A stretch of DNA of 63,058 nt from an uncultured Collinsella sp. (GCA_902494535.1 CABUTO010000008.1:1-63058), one strand, 5' to 3'. Counted from the stretch's first letter, positions 7,241 through 15,922 are shown. Numbers and translations are program-made. Notes: generated by a model from the sequence alone, not told the origin.

Positions 7241-8842
7241 CTACGCCAGACGCGGGAACAGCGGATCGCCCTTCTCGACGGGCTGACCACCAGCAAGCAG
7301 GCCCCAAGCGCAAATGCCCTTGAGGTCGTCGCTCGCGGCCTCGTCCTCGCAGGACAGGCGGCGCAGAGCCTCGGCAGAAGTCTGGGGCATGAGCGGCATC
7401 AGCAGGTGAGCGGCAATGCGGATGGCCTCGAGCAGGTTGTAGATCACAAACGCCAGCTCGTCAGCCTTGGCCTCGTCCTTGGCAAGTGCCCAAGGCTCGG
7501 AGTCCTCGATGTAGTGGTTGGCGGCGTGGATGAGCTCCATGACCTCGTCCTTGGCTCCACCGTAATCGAGCACGTCCATCTTGGCCATGTAGCGCTCGAC
7601 CAGACCATCGGCAATCTTTGCCAGCGGGTTGTCGAACGCATCGAACGATGCGGGCTTGGCGGGCGCGCAACCGTCAAAATACTTGCCGCTCATGTTGAGC
7701 GAACGCGAGATGAGGTTGCCCCAGCTGTTGGCCAGGTCGGCGTTGTAGACCTGCTCCATGCGGTCGAAGCTGATGGCACCGTCGGTGCCGGGGACGACGT
7801 CGGTCATAAAGTAGTAGCGATAGCCCTCGACGCCCAGCATGTCGATAACGTCCTGCGGAGCGATGGCGTTGCCGCGGCTCTTGGACATCTTCTCGGCCTT
7901 GCCGGTCTCGGCATTGCGCACGGTCAGGAAGCCGTGGGCAAAGACGTGCTCGGGCAGGGCCTCGCCGATGGCCATGAGCATGGCGGGCCAAATGACGCAG
8001 TGGAAGCGGATGATGTCCTTACCCACGATGTGGAACTGCGCGGGCCAGCGATAGGCCAGCTCGGCACGCGCCTCGTCGGTGTCGACACCGTAGCCGACGG
8101 CCGTCATATAGTTGAGCAGCGCATCGAACCACACGTAGGTCACGTGACCCTCGTCAAACGGGACCTGAATGCCCCAGTCAAAGCTCGTACGGCTCACGGA
8201 AAGGTCGTTAAGGCCGCCCTCGACAAAGCTGCGAACCTCGTTCATGCGAAACGCAGGCTCGACAAAGTCGGGATGCTCGTCATAGAGCTTAAGCAGCTTG
8301 TCCTGGAAGGCGGAAAGCTTAAAGAAGTAGGACTCCTCCTGCACGCGCTCAAGCGGACGGTGGCAGTCGGGGCACAGGTGCTGGCCGACGCTGCCGCACT
8401 CCTCGTCGCCCTTCTGGACCTGCGTATCGGTAAAGTAGGTCTCGTCAGGCACGCAATACCAGCCGTCGTAGCTGCCCTTATACAGGTAGCCGGACTCCTT
8501 CATGCGCTCCCACAGGTACTGCACGGCATGGTGCTGGCGCGGCTCGGTGGTGCGAATGAAGTCATCATTGGAAATCTCGAGCTTGCTCCAAAGCTCCTTG
8601 AAGTGCGGAGCCTGGCTATCGGTCCACTCCTGCGGCGTCATGTTGTGCTTGGCTGCGGCCTCGGCGACCTTCTCGCCGTGCTCGTCCATGCCGGTCAGGA
8701 ACTTGACGTTATAGCCGACGGAACGGCGATAGCGAGCCTGAACGTCGGCGATGATGGTGGAATAAGCCGTGCCCAGGTGCGGATCGGCGTTGACGTAGTA
8801 GATGGGCGTCGTGATAAAGAACGAAGGCTTGCTTTGATCCAT
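7241..8842 (-). CDS. metG: Methionine--tRNA ligase
   Basis: This class I synthetase charges initiator and elongator tRNA-Met. The 533-aa protein begins with the Rossmann fold, and the HIGH-type motif appears as PHLGTAY, a tolerated variant. A cysteine pair (LCPDCH) marks the zinc-knuckle region in the connective domain. KMSKS is present and canonical (KAEKMSKSRGNAI), followed by the helical anticodon-binding domain. The C-terminal EMAP-like dimerisation domain of longer MetRS proteins is absent, as in many bacteria. A good RBS (CTGGAGGA) precedes the ATG. Confidence 0.96.
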   Translation of the reverse strand: MDQSKPSFFITTPIYYVNADPHLGTAYSTIIADVQARYRRSVGYNVKFLTGMDEHGEKVAEAAAKHNMTPQEWTDSQAPHFKELWSKLEISNDDFIRTTEPRQHHAVQYLWERMKESGYLYKGSYDGWYCVPDETYFTDTQVQKGDEECGSVGQHLCPDCHRPLERVQEESYFFKLSAFQDKLLKLYDEHPDFVEPAFRMNEVRSFVEGGLNDLSVSRTSFDWGIQVPFDEGHVTYVWFDALLNYMTAVGYGVDTDEARAELAYRWPAQFHIVGKDIIRFHCVIWPAMLMAIGEALPEHVFAHGFLTVRNAETGKAEKMSKSRGNAIAPQDVIDMLGVEGYRYYFMTDVVPGTDGAISFDRMEQVYNADLANSWGNLISRSLNMSGKYFDGCAPAKPASFDAFDNPLAKIADGLVERYMAKMDVLDYGGAKDEVMELIHAANHYIEDSEPWALAKDEAKADELAFVIYNLLEAIRIAAHLLMPLMPQTSAEALRRLSCEDEAASDDLKGICAWGLLAGGQPVEKGDPLFPRLA

Positions 8843-8911
8843 GGGGTTTGTCCTCCAGAAAAACGTTGCATACAGAGGATGATTCTAGCGCAAGGGCTGG
8901 ATATCCTCCAT

Positions 8912-9790
8912 CTATTGCATATCGAGCACCATGGCATAGACATCGCGCTTGCGGCGCGAATACTTCTGAGACAGGCGCTTGGCCACCGCAGACGCGGGCT
9001 CCCCCTCCTCGAGCGCGGCGCGGATATCCGCGCGCAGGGCCTCGTCGGGATCCGCTGCCGCGGCGCCAACCGGCGCGATACCGGCCTCTTCGTCCTCGCT
9101 CGGCGGCGCGATGACCAGCGCAATCTCGCCTTTCACCTCGCCGCGGGCACGTAGCTCCTCGGCAAGCTGGGCAGCGGGCCCGCGCAAGACCTCCTCGTGC
9201 AACTTGGTGAGCTCGCGGCAGACGGCAACCTCACGCTGGGGAAAAACCTCGGCCACGGCTTCGAGTGTCGCCACGATGCGATGTGGAGACTCGTAGAAGA
9301 TGAGCGCGCCGGGCACCACGGCAAGGCGCTGCAAACGGCGCACGCGGTCACCGTGCTTTCGGCCCAAAAAGCCCTCGAAGAAGAAATGCTCGCAGGGAAT
9401 GCCGGACGAAACAAGCGCCGTGACGCAAGCAGAGGGCCCGGGAATAACTTCGACGGGCACATCGGCCTCACGCGCCGCCTCAACTAGCGCCTGGCCGGGA
9501 TCGGACACGCTCGGCATGCCGGCGTCCGAGGCAAAGGCGAGGGTCTCCCCCGCCAGCAGGCGGTCGACCAGGCCGGCGGCGCGGCTGGCGATCACATTCT
9601 CGTCGCAACGGACAAGCGGCTTGGAAATGCCCAGGTGCATCAGCAGCTTTGACGTCACACGCGTGTCTTCGCAGCAGATGACATCGGCAGCGGCAAAGGC
9701 CTCGCCGATGCGCGGGGACAGGTCGCCCAGGTTGCCGATGGGCGTGCCGACCACATAGAGTTTGCCCGTATGGGCGCTGTTTTGCGTCAT
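8912..9790 (-). CDS. rsmI: 16S rRNA (cytidine1402-2'-O)-methyltransferase
   Basis: RsmI adds the 2'-O-methyl of m4Cm1402 in the 30S decoding centre. The 292-aa protein has the tetrapyrrole-methylase-like fold with the N-terminal signature LYVVGTPIGNLGDLSPR, then CCEDTR, ASDAGMPSVSDPG and a SAM-binding region around VIPGPSACVTAL. Length is typical. The start is seven bases from the stop of the GH5-like gene upstream, suggesting co-transcription. metG follows on the same strand. Confidence 0.95.
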   Translation of the reverse strand: MTQNSAHTGKLYVVGTPIGNLGDLSPRIGEAFAAADVICCEDTRVTSKLLMHLGISKPLVRCDENVIASRAAGLVDRLLAGETLAFASDAGMPSVSDPGQALVEAAREADVPVEVIPGPSACVTALVSSGIPCEHFFFEGFLGRKHGDRVRRLQRLAVVPGALIFYESPHRIVATLEAVAEVFPQREVAVCRELTKLHEEVLRGPAAQLAEELRARGEVKGEIALVIAPPSEDEEAGIAPVGAAAADPDEALRADIRAALEEGEPASAVAKRLSQKYSRRKRDVYAMVLDMQ

Positions 9791-9796
9791 ATCAAC

Positions 9797-10858
9797 CTAT
9801 TCAATCATGCCGCGCTCGAGCGTACCGAGCGCCGCGCGGGCGTCCCATGCTGCAATGCGCTTCTCGGTCTTCCACGTTTGGAAGAACCAACCGGCAGCCG
9901 GCGCAAACGAAGCCAGCTGGTTGGCGATAAACACGCGCTCGTAGGCATTGCGGCCTTCGGGCGTAACCGACGAGTTGGCAAAGATCGCCGCACCCGACCA
10001 TTCGCCCACCAGCACGGGGAACCCAGTCGAAATCGCTTCTTTAAGCTCGCGCTTGTTACGGGAAATCGCCGTCGTCAGCCCGCGGGGGCTCGTGATATCG
10101 AGCGCATACTCGTCGCGGTAATGGTACAGGTGAAGGTCCATGTAGACGTTCTTGTACTTGGCGCCGCGCATAAAATGCTTCCACTCGCTGGGATGCCCCG
10201 AAGACGAAAAGACGACGATCTTATCCTCGGGCATATACGAACGGACGAGCTCGTAGGCATCGCGATAGAAATTGCGCAGGTAGTGAGCCGGAATGCCATC
10301 CGTCATGGCAAAGAGACTCTTGCGGACACTCATCTGCGGCGTATCCAGCAGCTCAATGCCCAGCAGGCTCTCGGCCTCGCCGTAACGCTCGGCCAAGCGC
10401 TCGAGCACGTCGAGTGCGACATGGCGGCCGTTAGTGGACGAATGCCACTCGGCAACAGCCTCCGGCGTGGCGGGCGAATCGTTGGAATCGCCCTGGCCAC
10501 CGGGCACAGTCGCCAGGTCAAGCAGCACGCGAATGTTGTACTTGGCAGCCCACTCAATCGCGCGGTCGATGTAATCGACAACCGAGATGTAGGAGGCATC
10601 GGACTCCTGTGAGCCAAAGGCATACCAAGGCACCGGCAGGCGCACGGCGTTGAGACCGATCTGCGCCATGCGACGGAAATCATCCTCGCTCACAAACGTC
10701 TCGTAATGACGGCGCATGCGCTCGTTATAGGCGGCGGTGCCCATGGCCTCCTGCAGCTCGGCCGCATTGGATGCACCGGTCGCCGCGTATAGCGACGGGG
10801 TCACCCAAGGCTCGGGAATAAACCAGCCAGAGAGATTAACGCCGAGTATCCTCTCCAT
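9797..10858 (-). CDS. GH5-type (exo-1,3-glucanase-like) protein, probably catalytically altered
   Basis: The 353-aa protein starts LGVNLSGWFIPEPWVTPSLY (residues 5-24), the opening of fungal-type exo-beta-1,3-glucanases in glycoside hydrolase family 5. The family order of motifs is kept, including HLYHY near residue 243 and the nucleophile segment VLVGEWSG (Glu286). The acid/base motif, normally NEP, reads Asp-Thr-Pro at residues 172-174. The segment normally LHxAPG reads LDLATVPG (113-120). No signal peptide is seen, so the protein should be cytoplasmic. It may be a pseudoenzyme or sugar-binding protein. The ATG follows AAGGGGG. Longer in-frame upstream extensions run through a repeat array and are unlikely. 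Confidence 0.78.
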   Translation of the reverse strand: MERILGVNLSGWFIPEPWVTPSLYAATGASNAAELQEAMGTAAYNERMRRHYETFVSEDDFRRMAQIGLNAVRLPVPWYAFGSQESDASYISVVDYIDRAIEWAAKYNIRVLLDLATVPGGQGDSNDSPATPEAVAEWHSSTNGRHVALDVLERLAERYGEAESLLGIELLDTPQMSVRKSLFAMTDGIPAHYLRNFYRDAYELVRSYMPEDKIVVFSSSGHPSEWKHFMRGAKYKNVYMDLHLYHYRDEYALDITSPRGLTTAISRNKRELKEAISTGFPVLVGEWSGAAIFANSSVTPEGRNAYERVFIANQLASFAPAAGWFFQTWKTEKRIAAWDARAALGTLERGMIE

Positions 10859-11046
10859 CACTGCCCCCTTCGGATCGTGCAGGCCGAGCCTGCATCGTAT
10901 TGCATAGGAAAAGTATCGTTTTGAGTATACCCGCGCGTGCGGACAGACGACCGAACGGTCTGTAAAGTGGCGCAAAAGCGGGAGGAATGTCTGAGCGGGC
11001 CCGAGATGGCGCGCCGAGATGTGCACGCACGTCGGAAGTACGCGCC

Positions 11047-11220
11047 GGAAAGCGCATCCCGTTCTGAGCGCGGGATCTGGGACGCAGTTTCCGCCAAAGA
11101 CCGCAAAAGGAAAGCACATCCCATTCTGACGCCGGATTCCGGGTCGCGCTTTCCCAAGCGGCCTCAAAGCGGAAAACGCATCCCACTCTGAAGCCAAATT
11201 CCGGGACGCAGTTTCGCAGA
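11047..11220. repeat. Tandem array of a 62-bp palindromic unit
   Basis: Three units begin at 11047, 11109 and 11171, each opening GGAAA followed by GCATCCC or a one-base variant, so the period is exactly 62 bases. Each unit closes with a rough complement of its own beginning (GGGACGCAGTTTCC in unit 1), so each can fold as a hairpin. The third is truncated. The array fills the gap between the GH5-like gene and tRNA-Phe. Bases 10859-11046 hold no recognisable gene. Confidence 0.75.
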
Positions 11221-11227
11221 GCCCTCG

Positions 11228-11262
11228 ATAAAAGAAAAGGACCCCTTTGCAGAGGTCCTAGT
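11228..11262 (-). terminator. Terminator after tRNA-Phe
   Basis: AGGACC pairs with GGTCCT on the minus strand and is followed by TTTTCTTTT, about 10 bases past the tRNA 3' end. Confidence 0.7.
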
Positions 11263-11272
11263 CAATTCAAGG

Positions 11273-11345
<73 letters not shown>

Positions 11346-11377
11346 ATTTGAGGTGTGCCTTGTTTCAAGGCTTGATT

Positions 11378-11405
11378 AGTATAACCAAGGACGCGTTCCG
11401 GTCAA
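11378..11405 (-). promoter_or_regulatory. Sigma70-type promoter of tRNA-Phe
   Basis: On the minus strand TTGACC (11400-11405) and TATACT (11378-11383) are separated by 16 bases, about 32 bases before the tRNA 5' end. Confidence 0.65.
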
Positions 11406-11502
11406 CCGAGAATTTTAAAAAAGTTTTTGAGCACAGCCTCGGTTCTATAAATCGGCACGTCAGAGGCATCAGCCGGCAGCAAGAAGTTTTTCGCTCAGTC
11501 CC

Positions 11503-11862
11503 TTAAGCCGGCACGCGTTGGAGAGCAGGGGTCGAAACAATGATTGAAGGGCGCTCTAGTACGGCCCAGGCGCCGGGACAGGAGCACATACGCCAGGGAC
11601 GTACGTTTTCGTAGCATACGAGGACATAGCCGCGCGCATCGATAAAGGCGATATCGATGGGATAAGCCATAAAACACGTATGGACCGAAGAGCAGCGTGG
11701 AAACGCCATGACGAGCGGCAGGCCGTTGGCGGCAACCGGACGCCGTCCCAGCATGCCGCGCAGGCGCACGACAAACGACTCCGCCACCGCAAACTCGGCC
11801 GGCGTCCAACCCAGCCTATTGAGTGCCCGCGCGTAGGCGATGTAGAACGAGACCGCGGTCAC
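11503..11862 (-). CDS. DUF192 family protein at the end of the tad operon
   Basis: The 119-aa frame contains the DUF192 features: a short N-terminal part, VVRLRGMLGRRP, the histidine segment SVHTCFMAYPIDIAFIDARG and a C-terminal CSCPGAWAVLE. The biochemical role of DUF192 is not settled, though genes of this type often accompany surface or secreted systems. I place the start at a GTG whose sequence ATGTGA overlaps the stop of the upstream TadE gene, giving a 4-base overlap like the rest of the operon. An ATG further upstream would overlap TadE by over 100 bases. The start is uncertain. Confidence 0.72.
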   Translation of the reverse strand: MTAVSFYIAYARALNRLGWTPAEFAVAESFVVRLRGMLGRRPVAANGLPLVMAFPRCSSVHTCFMAYPIDIAFIDARGYVLVCYENVRPWRMCSCPGAWAVLERPSIIVSTPALQRVPA

Positions 11863-12335
11863 ATGACCACCCCCGGACGCCATGGATCGACCGTCACCGC
11901 GCGCTCGTGCGACAACGTTGTCGGCGCCCCCAGCGGAACGCCAGCGATGCTGAGAGAAGTCGGCCACGGCTCATAGTGCATGGTGCAGGTGTAGGTCCTA
12001 AACGTACCGGATAGGGAGAGCAGGCCACCATCCGATGCCTCCGCGCCTTGCTCGCTCGACACTTCGATCTGCAAGTCATAGCCTTCCATGGCATTCAGAA
12101 TTTGAGTCTGAACCGTCGCCGAGGCATCGGCAGAGCTTTCGTCGCCCTCCCCCTCCGACGCCACGGCGTGCGCCAACACGATGTCGGGCACCACGCGGTC
12201 GAAGCGCGCGACAGCGCTGGCAAAGACCATGACGTTGTACACGATGAGTGCCAGCACCAGCAAAACGGGCGTAACCACTGCCATCTCCACCGTCGCTTGG
12301 GCGCGCTCCTCGCGCAGACGCATGCGGATACTCAT
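11859..12335 (-). CDS. tadE: TadE-like pseudopilin
   Basis: The 158-aa protein has a short basic N-terminus, the prepilin-like motif EERAQATVEM at residues 9-18 and a hydrophobic helix (about 18-41, VVTPVLLVLALIVYNVMVFA). The rest is extracytoplasmic. TadE proteins are minor pilins of the Flp/Tad system and are cleaved by a prepilin peptidase. Ala, not Gly, stands at the expected -1 position. The start overlaps the stop of the large TadG-like gene by one base (TAATG), so translation is coupled. Confidence 0.85.
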   Translation of the reverse strand: MSIRMRLREERAQATVEMAVVTPVLLVLALIVYNVMVFASAVARFDRVVPDIVLAHAVASEGEGDESSADASATVQTQILNAMEGYDLQIEVSSEQGAEASDGGLLSLSGTFRTYTCTMHYEPWPTSLSIAGVPLGAPTTLSHERAVTVDPWRPGVVM

Positions 12336-14488
12336 TACGACCCACCGCCCAGAGCGCCAACCAGCGTGGCGACATCGACGGTGAGCGGGATGGAGCCGCC
12401 GCCGGGCAAAGGAATCTCCGCAAGTGTGAACACCGTACCGCTAATGGTGCGTTCGACTTGATATTCCAACGCCTCGCAAAGCGCCTTGGGATCGGTCACG
12501 CCCAACGGAATACTTCGCAGTTTGTCTTGCGCTTGAGAGAGACCAGCAATGTCAGACCCCGGACTCTTAATGACGTTGGCGGAATCGGTCAGCACCGGCT
12601 TTCGCAGGCGCAAGTCGCACGGTTCCAAACCCAGCGCCGCCACGGACGCCGAAACGGTATCGCCGAGCCACGATGCAATGGAGCCCAACGCACCGCTGCC
12701 CCCTCCTAGGTCTTTAATCATCTCGTCCATAAGTTCGTCGGCCGAACCTTGGATATCACCGTATCCCACGAGCAGCCGTCCCCAAACATCCATGACGCCG
12801 TCGAGCACGCCGGCAACGCCGCCCGAGCGTTCCTTCAATGTCGAGAAAAATCGCGAAAGCACGTTGTTTTGCGCCGTCGCCTCATCGGGCGCCAGCACCG
12901 CGGCAGAGATAGCACCGCGATCGCCAAGCCTGACTGCCGTGTTAAACGAGGAGTTAAGTTGATCGGGGCTGGTAATGTCACCCGAAACTGCAAATGCGAC
13001 CACGCCGTTGCGTCCAGGTGGGGCGATACGCGGGCGCTCGCCGGAAAGCGCTTTAATGGCCTGGTCAAACGCATTGCCCGCACGGTCGGCCTCATCCTCG
13101 GCCTGACGCTCAAGTTCGAGTTCTTTGTTGCGGCAGTCGACGTAGTCTTCCAGAGCCTCTTTGAACTTGTCAAAGTGGTACTCGAAGCCGTTTTCGATGA
13201 ACGATGGCGGCATGAGGGCGCTTCCAAGCGTAACCACGCCGAAGCCGCACGCTTCGCATGTATCACGACCATCATAATCAGCAACAGATGCCAGCCCACT
13301 CGGAGTCCCTTTCTGATAGACGGGGCATTCGACTCCATAATGCAGGTATGTTCTGCCGTCGTTGTTGCTTACAGGCCATGCGGCATCGGTGTAAAGTTCG
13401 GTCGGCCGCACCTCGTTTGGGACACGCGGCAATAGTGGGATATAGGCAGAAAACCGTTCGCCATCATCTTTTATGTATGCTCGATCGACCTCTTCAATCG
13501 CATAGGCATAGAACGCTTTTCGAGCGGCTGACTGCGCTTTCATCTCGACGCTCGATCCCTGAGGTTTTTCATTCGCCAAGCGCTGTCGGTAATAGGTTTT
13601 CGCGCGATCGAGCGCTATTTGCGGCTCCCATGTGATGCTCGACTTTTCATGACGGTTCTGGCTGTCAGATAGTTCTGCTAGTTTTTTCGCACGCTCCCAC
13701 ATACACGAGTACTTGCCAATCGAACTCTCGTCCGACCCGCCACAATCCGCCAGCCAAGCGCGCTCTTTAGCCTTCGCCGTGTCCTCAGAAGCCTTCCGCA
13801 GCTCCTCGGCCGCACGCTCTAAATCATCTGATGTGTCTTTAATGGTATCGGTCGAGATCTCTGACCCTTTGAGCGCAGCGAAGTCCGATTCGGATGTCCT
13901 GGGCACGGCAAGCGCCGTACCGGTATAGGCCACACTATCGGTATCCTGCGCCGACACCGCCTGCGTGGCACGCGCGGCGATCAGATATGGCAGAGCCGTC
14001 TCGATTTTCTGTAAGCCTTCCGATGCGCTTTTGGCAAACTTGTTGCGCGTTTTAATGATCTCAATCCCGGTGTCGACCATATTGCCGGCAACTGGTTCGG
14101 CACCTGGGATGAGGATGGCGACCAGGCCCGTCCCGATTGTGGCAAACCCCGCCAGCCCCAGACTCAAGATGCTCGCATCAACCACCGTGGCAGCCGTGTG
14201 ATAGGACGACACTACGTTGGCACCCGCCAGCGCGCCGCTATCGGCCGCCACCTGGGTATCCCCGGCACGCGACATGCTCCATATCGCCGCGGTCGACGAA
14301 AACAACAACGTGAGCACCACTAGGATGACCACGGCAGAAGAAAGCGTGGTGTAGGCACCGTCTTCGATAAACAGATCGACACCGGCGCGGCCCATAAAGC
14401 CGCCTCGTTTGCGATGGCAGCTCGGACGGCGCGTCAAAACGCATCTAGACCAGAAACGCTTAATCCCATGCAGCAATCCACGAATCAT
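12335..14488 (-). CDS. Large TadG-like pilus assembly protein
   Basis: This 717-aa protein has an N-terminal cytoplasmic stretch and one transmembrane helix. The motif DGAYTTLSSAVVILVVLTLL is followed by WSMSRAGDTQVAADSGALAG, the pattern seen in TadG/Flp-assembly N-terminal domains. The long rest is extracytoplasmic, Ala/Glu/Ser-rich, with predicted helices and at least nine cysteines (for example CEACG and CDLRL). No von Willebrand A domain is evident, unlike classical TadG. The start is the ATG after GGAGGGAG, 29 bases inside the preceding TadE gene. It is the largest Tad gene here and a good candidate for a tip or anchor protein. Confidence 0.72.
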   Translation of the reverse strand: MIRGLLHGIKRFWSRCVLTRRPSCHRKRGGFMGRAGVDLFIEDGAYTTLSSAVVILVVLTLLFSSTAAIWSMSRAGDTQVAADSGALAGANVVSSYHTAATVVDASILSLGLAGFATIGTGLVAILIPGAEPVAGNMVDTGIEIIKTRNKFAKSASEGLQKIETALPYLIAARATQAVSAQDTDSVAYTGTALAVPRTSESDFAALKGSEISTDTIKDTSDDLERAAEELRKASEDTAKAKERAWLADCGGSDESSIGKYSCMWERAKKLAELSDSQNRHEKSSITWEPQIALDRAKTYYRQRLANEKPQGSSVEMKAQSAARKAFYAYAIEEVDRAYIKDDGERFSAYIPLLPRVPNEVRPTELYTDAAWPVSNNDGRTYLHYGVECPVYQKGTPSGLASVADYDGRDTCEACGFGVVTLGSALMPPSFIENGFEYHFDKFKEALEDYVDCRNKELELERQAEDEADRAGNAFDQAIKALSGERPRIAPPGRNGVVAFAVSGDITSPDQLNSSFNTAVRLGDRGAISAAVLAPDEATAQNNVLSRFFSTLKERSGGVAGVLDGVMDVWGRLLVGYGDIQGSADELMDEMIKDLGGGSGALGSIASWLGDTVSASVAALGLEPCDLRLRKPVLTDSANVIKSPGSDIAGLSQAQDKLRSIPLGVTDPKALCEALEYQVERTISGTVFTLAEIPLPGGGSIPLTVDVATLVGALGGGS

Positions 14489-14996
14489 AATCTCCCTCCA
14501 GCCATTCGGGACGCGATTGATACGAGACATCGACCTTGAGCTCAACGTAGCCGCCCTCGGCGGTACCACCCATAGCCTGCGCAAACGCACCGATCACAGG
14601 CAACGGCTTGACCTCGCCGGAAACGGACACGGACGAGACGCCACCCGCACCGGCCCGGCCAAGCTCGATATCCCACGACAACGGCCCGCCGGCATGAAAG
14701 ATCGAAACGTTGGGCACTGCGGCAAGCCGGCGGCGGGTGAACTCCTTAAGATCGTCGTCCTCCGCCGTCGTCGTGGTCATGAGCCGCGCGGTCTCGGCGG
14801 CGGCAGACTCCATGACCGCGCGCGTATAAAGCAGGCACACCGGTTGCAGTGCGAGAAGGATGAGCGTCAGAAACGTCGGCAGCAAAAAAGCAGCCTCGAC
14901 CGTAGACTGCGCCCGGTCCTCGCGCGCGATATCAATACAACGCGATGTCCTTAGCGCCCGCGGCGGCGTCGATAACCGACATCGAGGCAACGCCAT
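14460..14996 (-). CDS. TadE-like pseudopilin (second)
   Basis: The open frame encodes the prepilin-like motif REDRAQSTVEAAFLLPTFL, a hydrophobic helix and an extracytoplasmic domain rich in beta propensity that ends WLEGDYDSWIAAWD. The motif has Ala at -1 and Glu at +5. The start is uncertain: the ATG chosen (MALPRCRL, 178 aa) has only a weak RBS. The pseudopilin motif lies 24 residues further on, just after the stop of the overlapping 72-aa gene, where only a rare ATT codon would be available. Confidence 0.72.
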   Translation of the reverse strand: MALPRCRLSTPPRALRTSRCIDIAREDRAQSTVEAAFLLPTFLTLILLALQPVCLLYTRAVMESAAAETARLMTTTTAEDDDLKEFTRRRLAAVPNVSIFHAGGPLSWDIELGRAGAGGVSSVSVSGEVKPLPVIGAFAQAMGGTAEGGYVELKVDVSYQSRPEWLEGDYDSWIAAWD

Positions 14997-15150
14997 GGGA
15001 TGCCGCCCGCTCAACCAGCGCCGCCAAGCGTCCATCGGTGCCAGCACGCCAAAGTCCCGCAATCGCCAGCACGATCGATAGCAGCGCCACCGTGACGATG
15101 GCGTATTCCACAGTCGCTTGGGCAACCTCTTCACGCAGAACGCCATGCAT
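14932..15150 (-). CDS. Small Tad pilin-like protein, 72 aa
   Basis: A strong RBS (AAGGAGGGAT) precedes the ATG of MHGVLREEVAQATVEYAIVT. The prepilin-like motif EEVAQATVEYA sits at residues 7-17 and is followed by a hydrophobic helix to about residue 31, then about 40 extracytoplasmic residues. Size and layout resemble a short TadE or minor pilin. Its 3' end overlaps the next TadE frame by 65 bases if that gene starts where I placed it. Confidence 0.75.
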   Translation of the reverse strand: MHGVLREEVAQATVEYAIVTVALLSIVLAIAGLWRAGTDGRLAALVERAASHGVASMSVIDAAAGAKDIALY

Positions 15151-15151
15151 T

Positions 15152-15715
15152 TCACGATCCCTCCTTTGAGCTTATTGTTTGCGGGACCAGGCGCACCGCG
15201 CGCAGACGACACGAAGCATCGCCAGCATCCGCGGCAACCGTCACCATATCGACCCAGCCGCGCCCATCGCGCACGATGGCGCCCCATACGTTGCCCTTAA
15301 TATCGAGATAGCCGCTCAGGGCGAGCTGGGCCGTTGGCACCTCGCGGTAGGCGCGTAACATATCCGCCGCTGCCTCGGTCATCGGTCGGTCCTCGGACCA
15401 TGCAAGCCGGACCGCAATCGCGTTGTCCTCAGGCGAATCCGTCGCAGTGCCAGACCGCTTGTCGAGCGTCCGCAGAAAGGTTTGCGCCGTGACAGCGACA
15501 TCCGAATCGTCCGCATCTCGCATCTCATCTTTTTGAGACGCCACCGCCGAATCTGAGCCCGAATCGAAGGCGGCCCCAGGACGCTGCTGCCGCGCGGCGT
15601 TAAGCCCCCAAAGCACCGCCGCTATCGCCACGGTCAGGCAAGCAAACACCAGCAGCACCCCGATGGGGCGCTCGTCCTCTACAGGCTGTTGATGCCCTCG
15701 CTGATAGCGTTCCAT
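15152..15715 (-). CDS. Membrane-anchored hypothetical protein in tad operon
   Basis: The 187-aa protein has one transmembrane segment (about residues 18-40, GVLLVFACLTVAIAAVLWGL) and a Ser/Asp-rich linker. A C-terminal domain of roughly 110 residues contains RLAWSEDRPMTEAAADMLRA and a beta-rich GNVWGAIVRDGRGWVDMVTV. It lacks a prepilin motif and I do not recognise a family. It sits between flp and the minor-pilin genes, overlapping flp by 37 bases, so a role in pilus assembly or anchoring is inferred from context only. Confidence 0.7.
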   Translation of the reverse strand: MERYQRGHQQPVEDERPIGVLLVFACLTVAIAAVLWGLNAARQQRPGAAFDSGSDSAVASQKDEMRDADDSDVAVTAQTFLRTLDKRSGTATDSPEDNAIAVRLAWSEDRPMTEAAADMLRAYREVPTAQLALSGYLDIKGNVWGAIVRDGRGWVDMVTVAADAGDASCRLRAVRLVPQTISSKEGS

Positions 15716-15912
15716 AGATCTTGGACCTTGCCTTTAAATGCAACGATGGCAATAATCGCGATCACCACAAGCACACCCACCAAAATGGCGTACTCGGTGG
15801 TACCCTGCGCGCTCTCCTCCTGCAACAGCTCCTTGGCATGCTGGCGAGCGCGAATCGCCCGGCAAAAAGCCCAGCTCTGGACCTTGCCGGCAACGTCAGT
15901 CATCGTGTTCAT
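15679..15912 (-). CDS. flp: Flp-type major pilin
   Basis: The 77-aa protein has a 30-residue basic leader, then EESAQGTTEYAILVGVLVVI and a hydrophobic helix ending in a short charged tail. This is the architecture of Flp pilins, which polymerise into the Tad fibre after leader removal. The Glu-Tyr pair typical of Flp is present. With Glu at +5, Ala falls at -1 instead of the usual Gly. A strong RBS (GGGAGGAA) fits high expression. It lies ten bases after tadC. Confidence 0.88.
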   Translation of the reverse strand: MNTMTDVAGKVQSWAFCRAIRARQHAKELLQEESAQGTTEYAILVGVLVVIAIIAIVAFKGKVQDLWNAISEGINSL

Positions 15913-15922
15913 GTATTCCTCC

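Noticed and set aside
7160..9154. 664-aa open frame opposite metG
   Set aside because: Antisense to metG and part of rsmI, with low-complexity residues and no motif.
10859..11197. Upstream extension of the GH5-like protein to 466 aa
   Set aside because: The extra sequence is a translation of the tandem repeats, lacks an RBS and does not match the family.
11047..11220. CRISPR array at the 62-bp repeats
   Set aside because: The whole 62-base unit is repeated, with no unique spacers between short repeats, and no cas genes are near.
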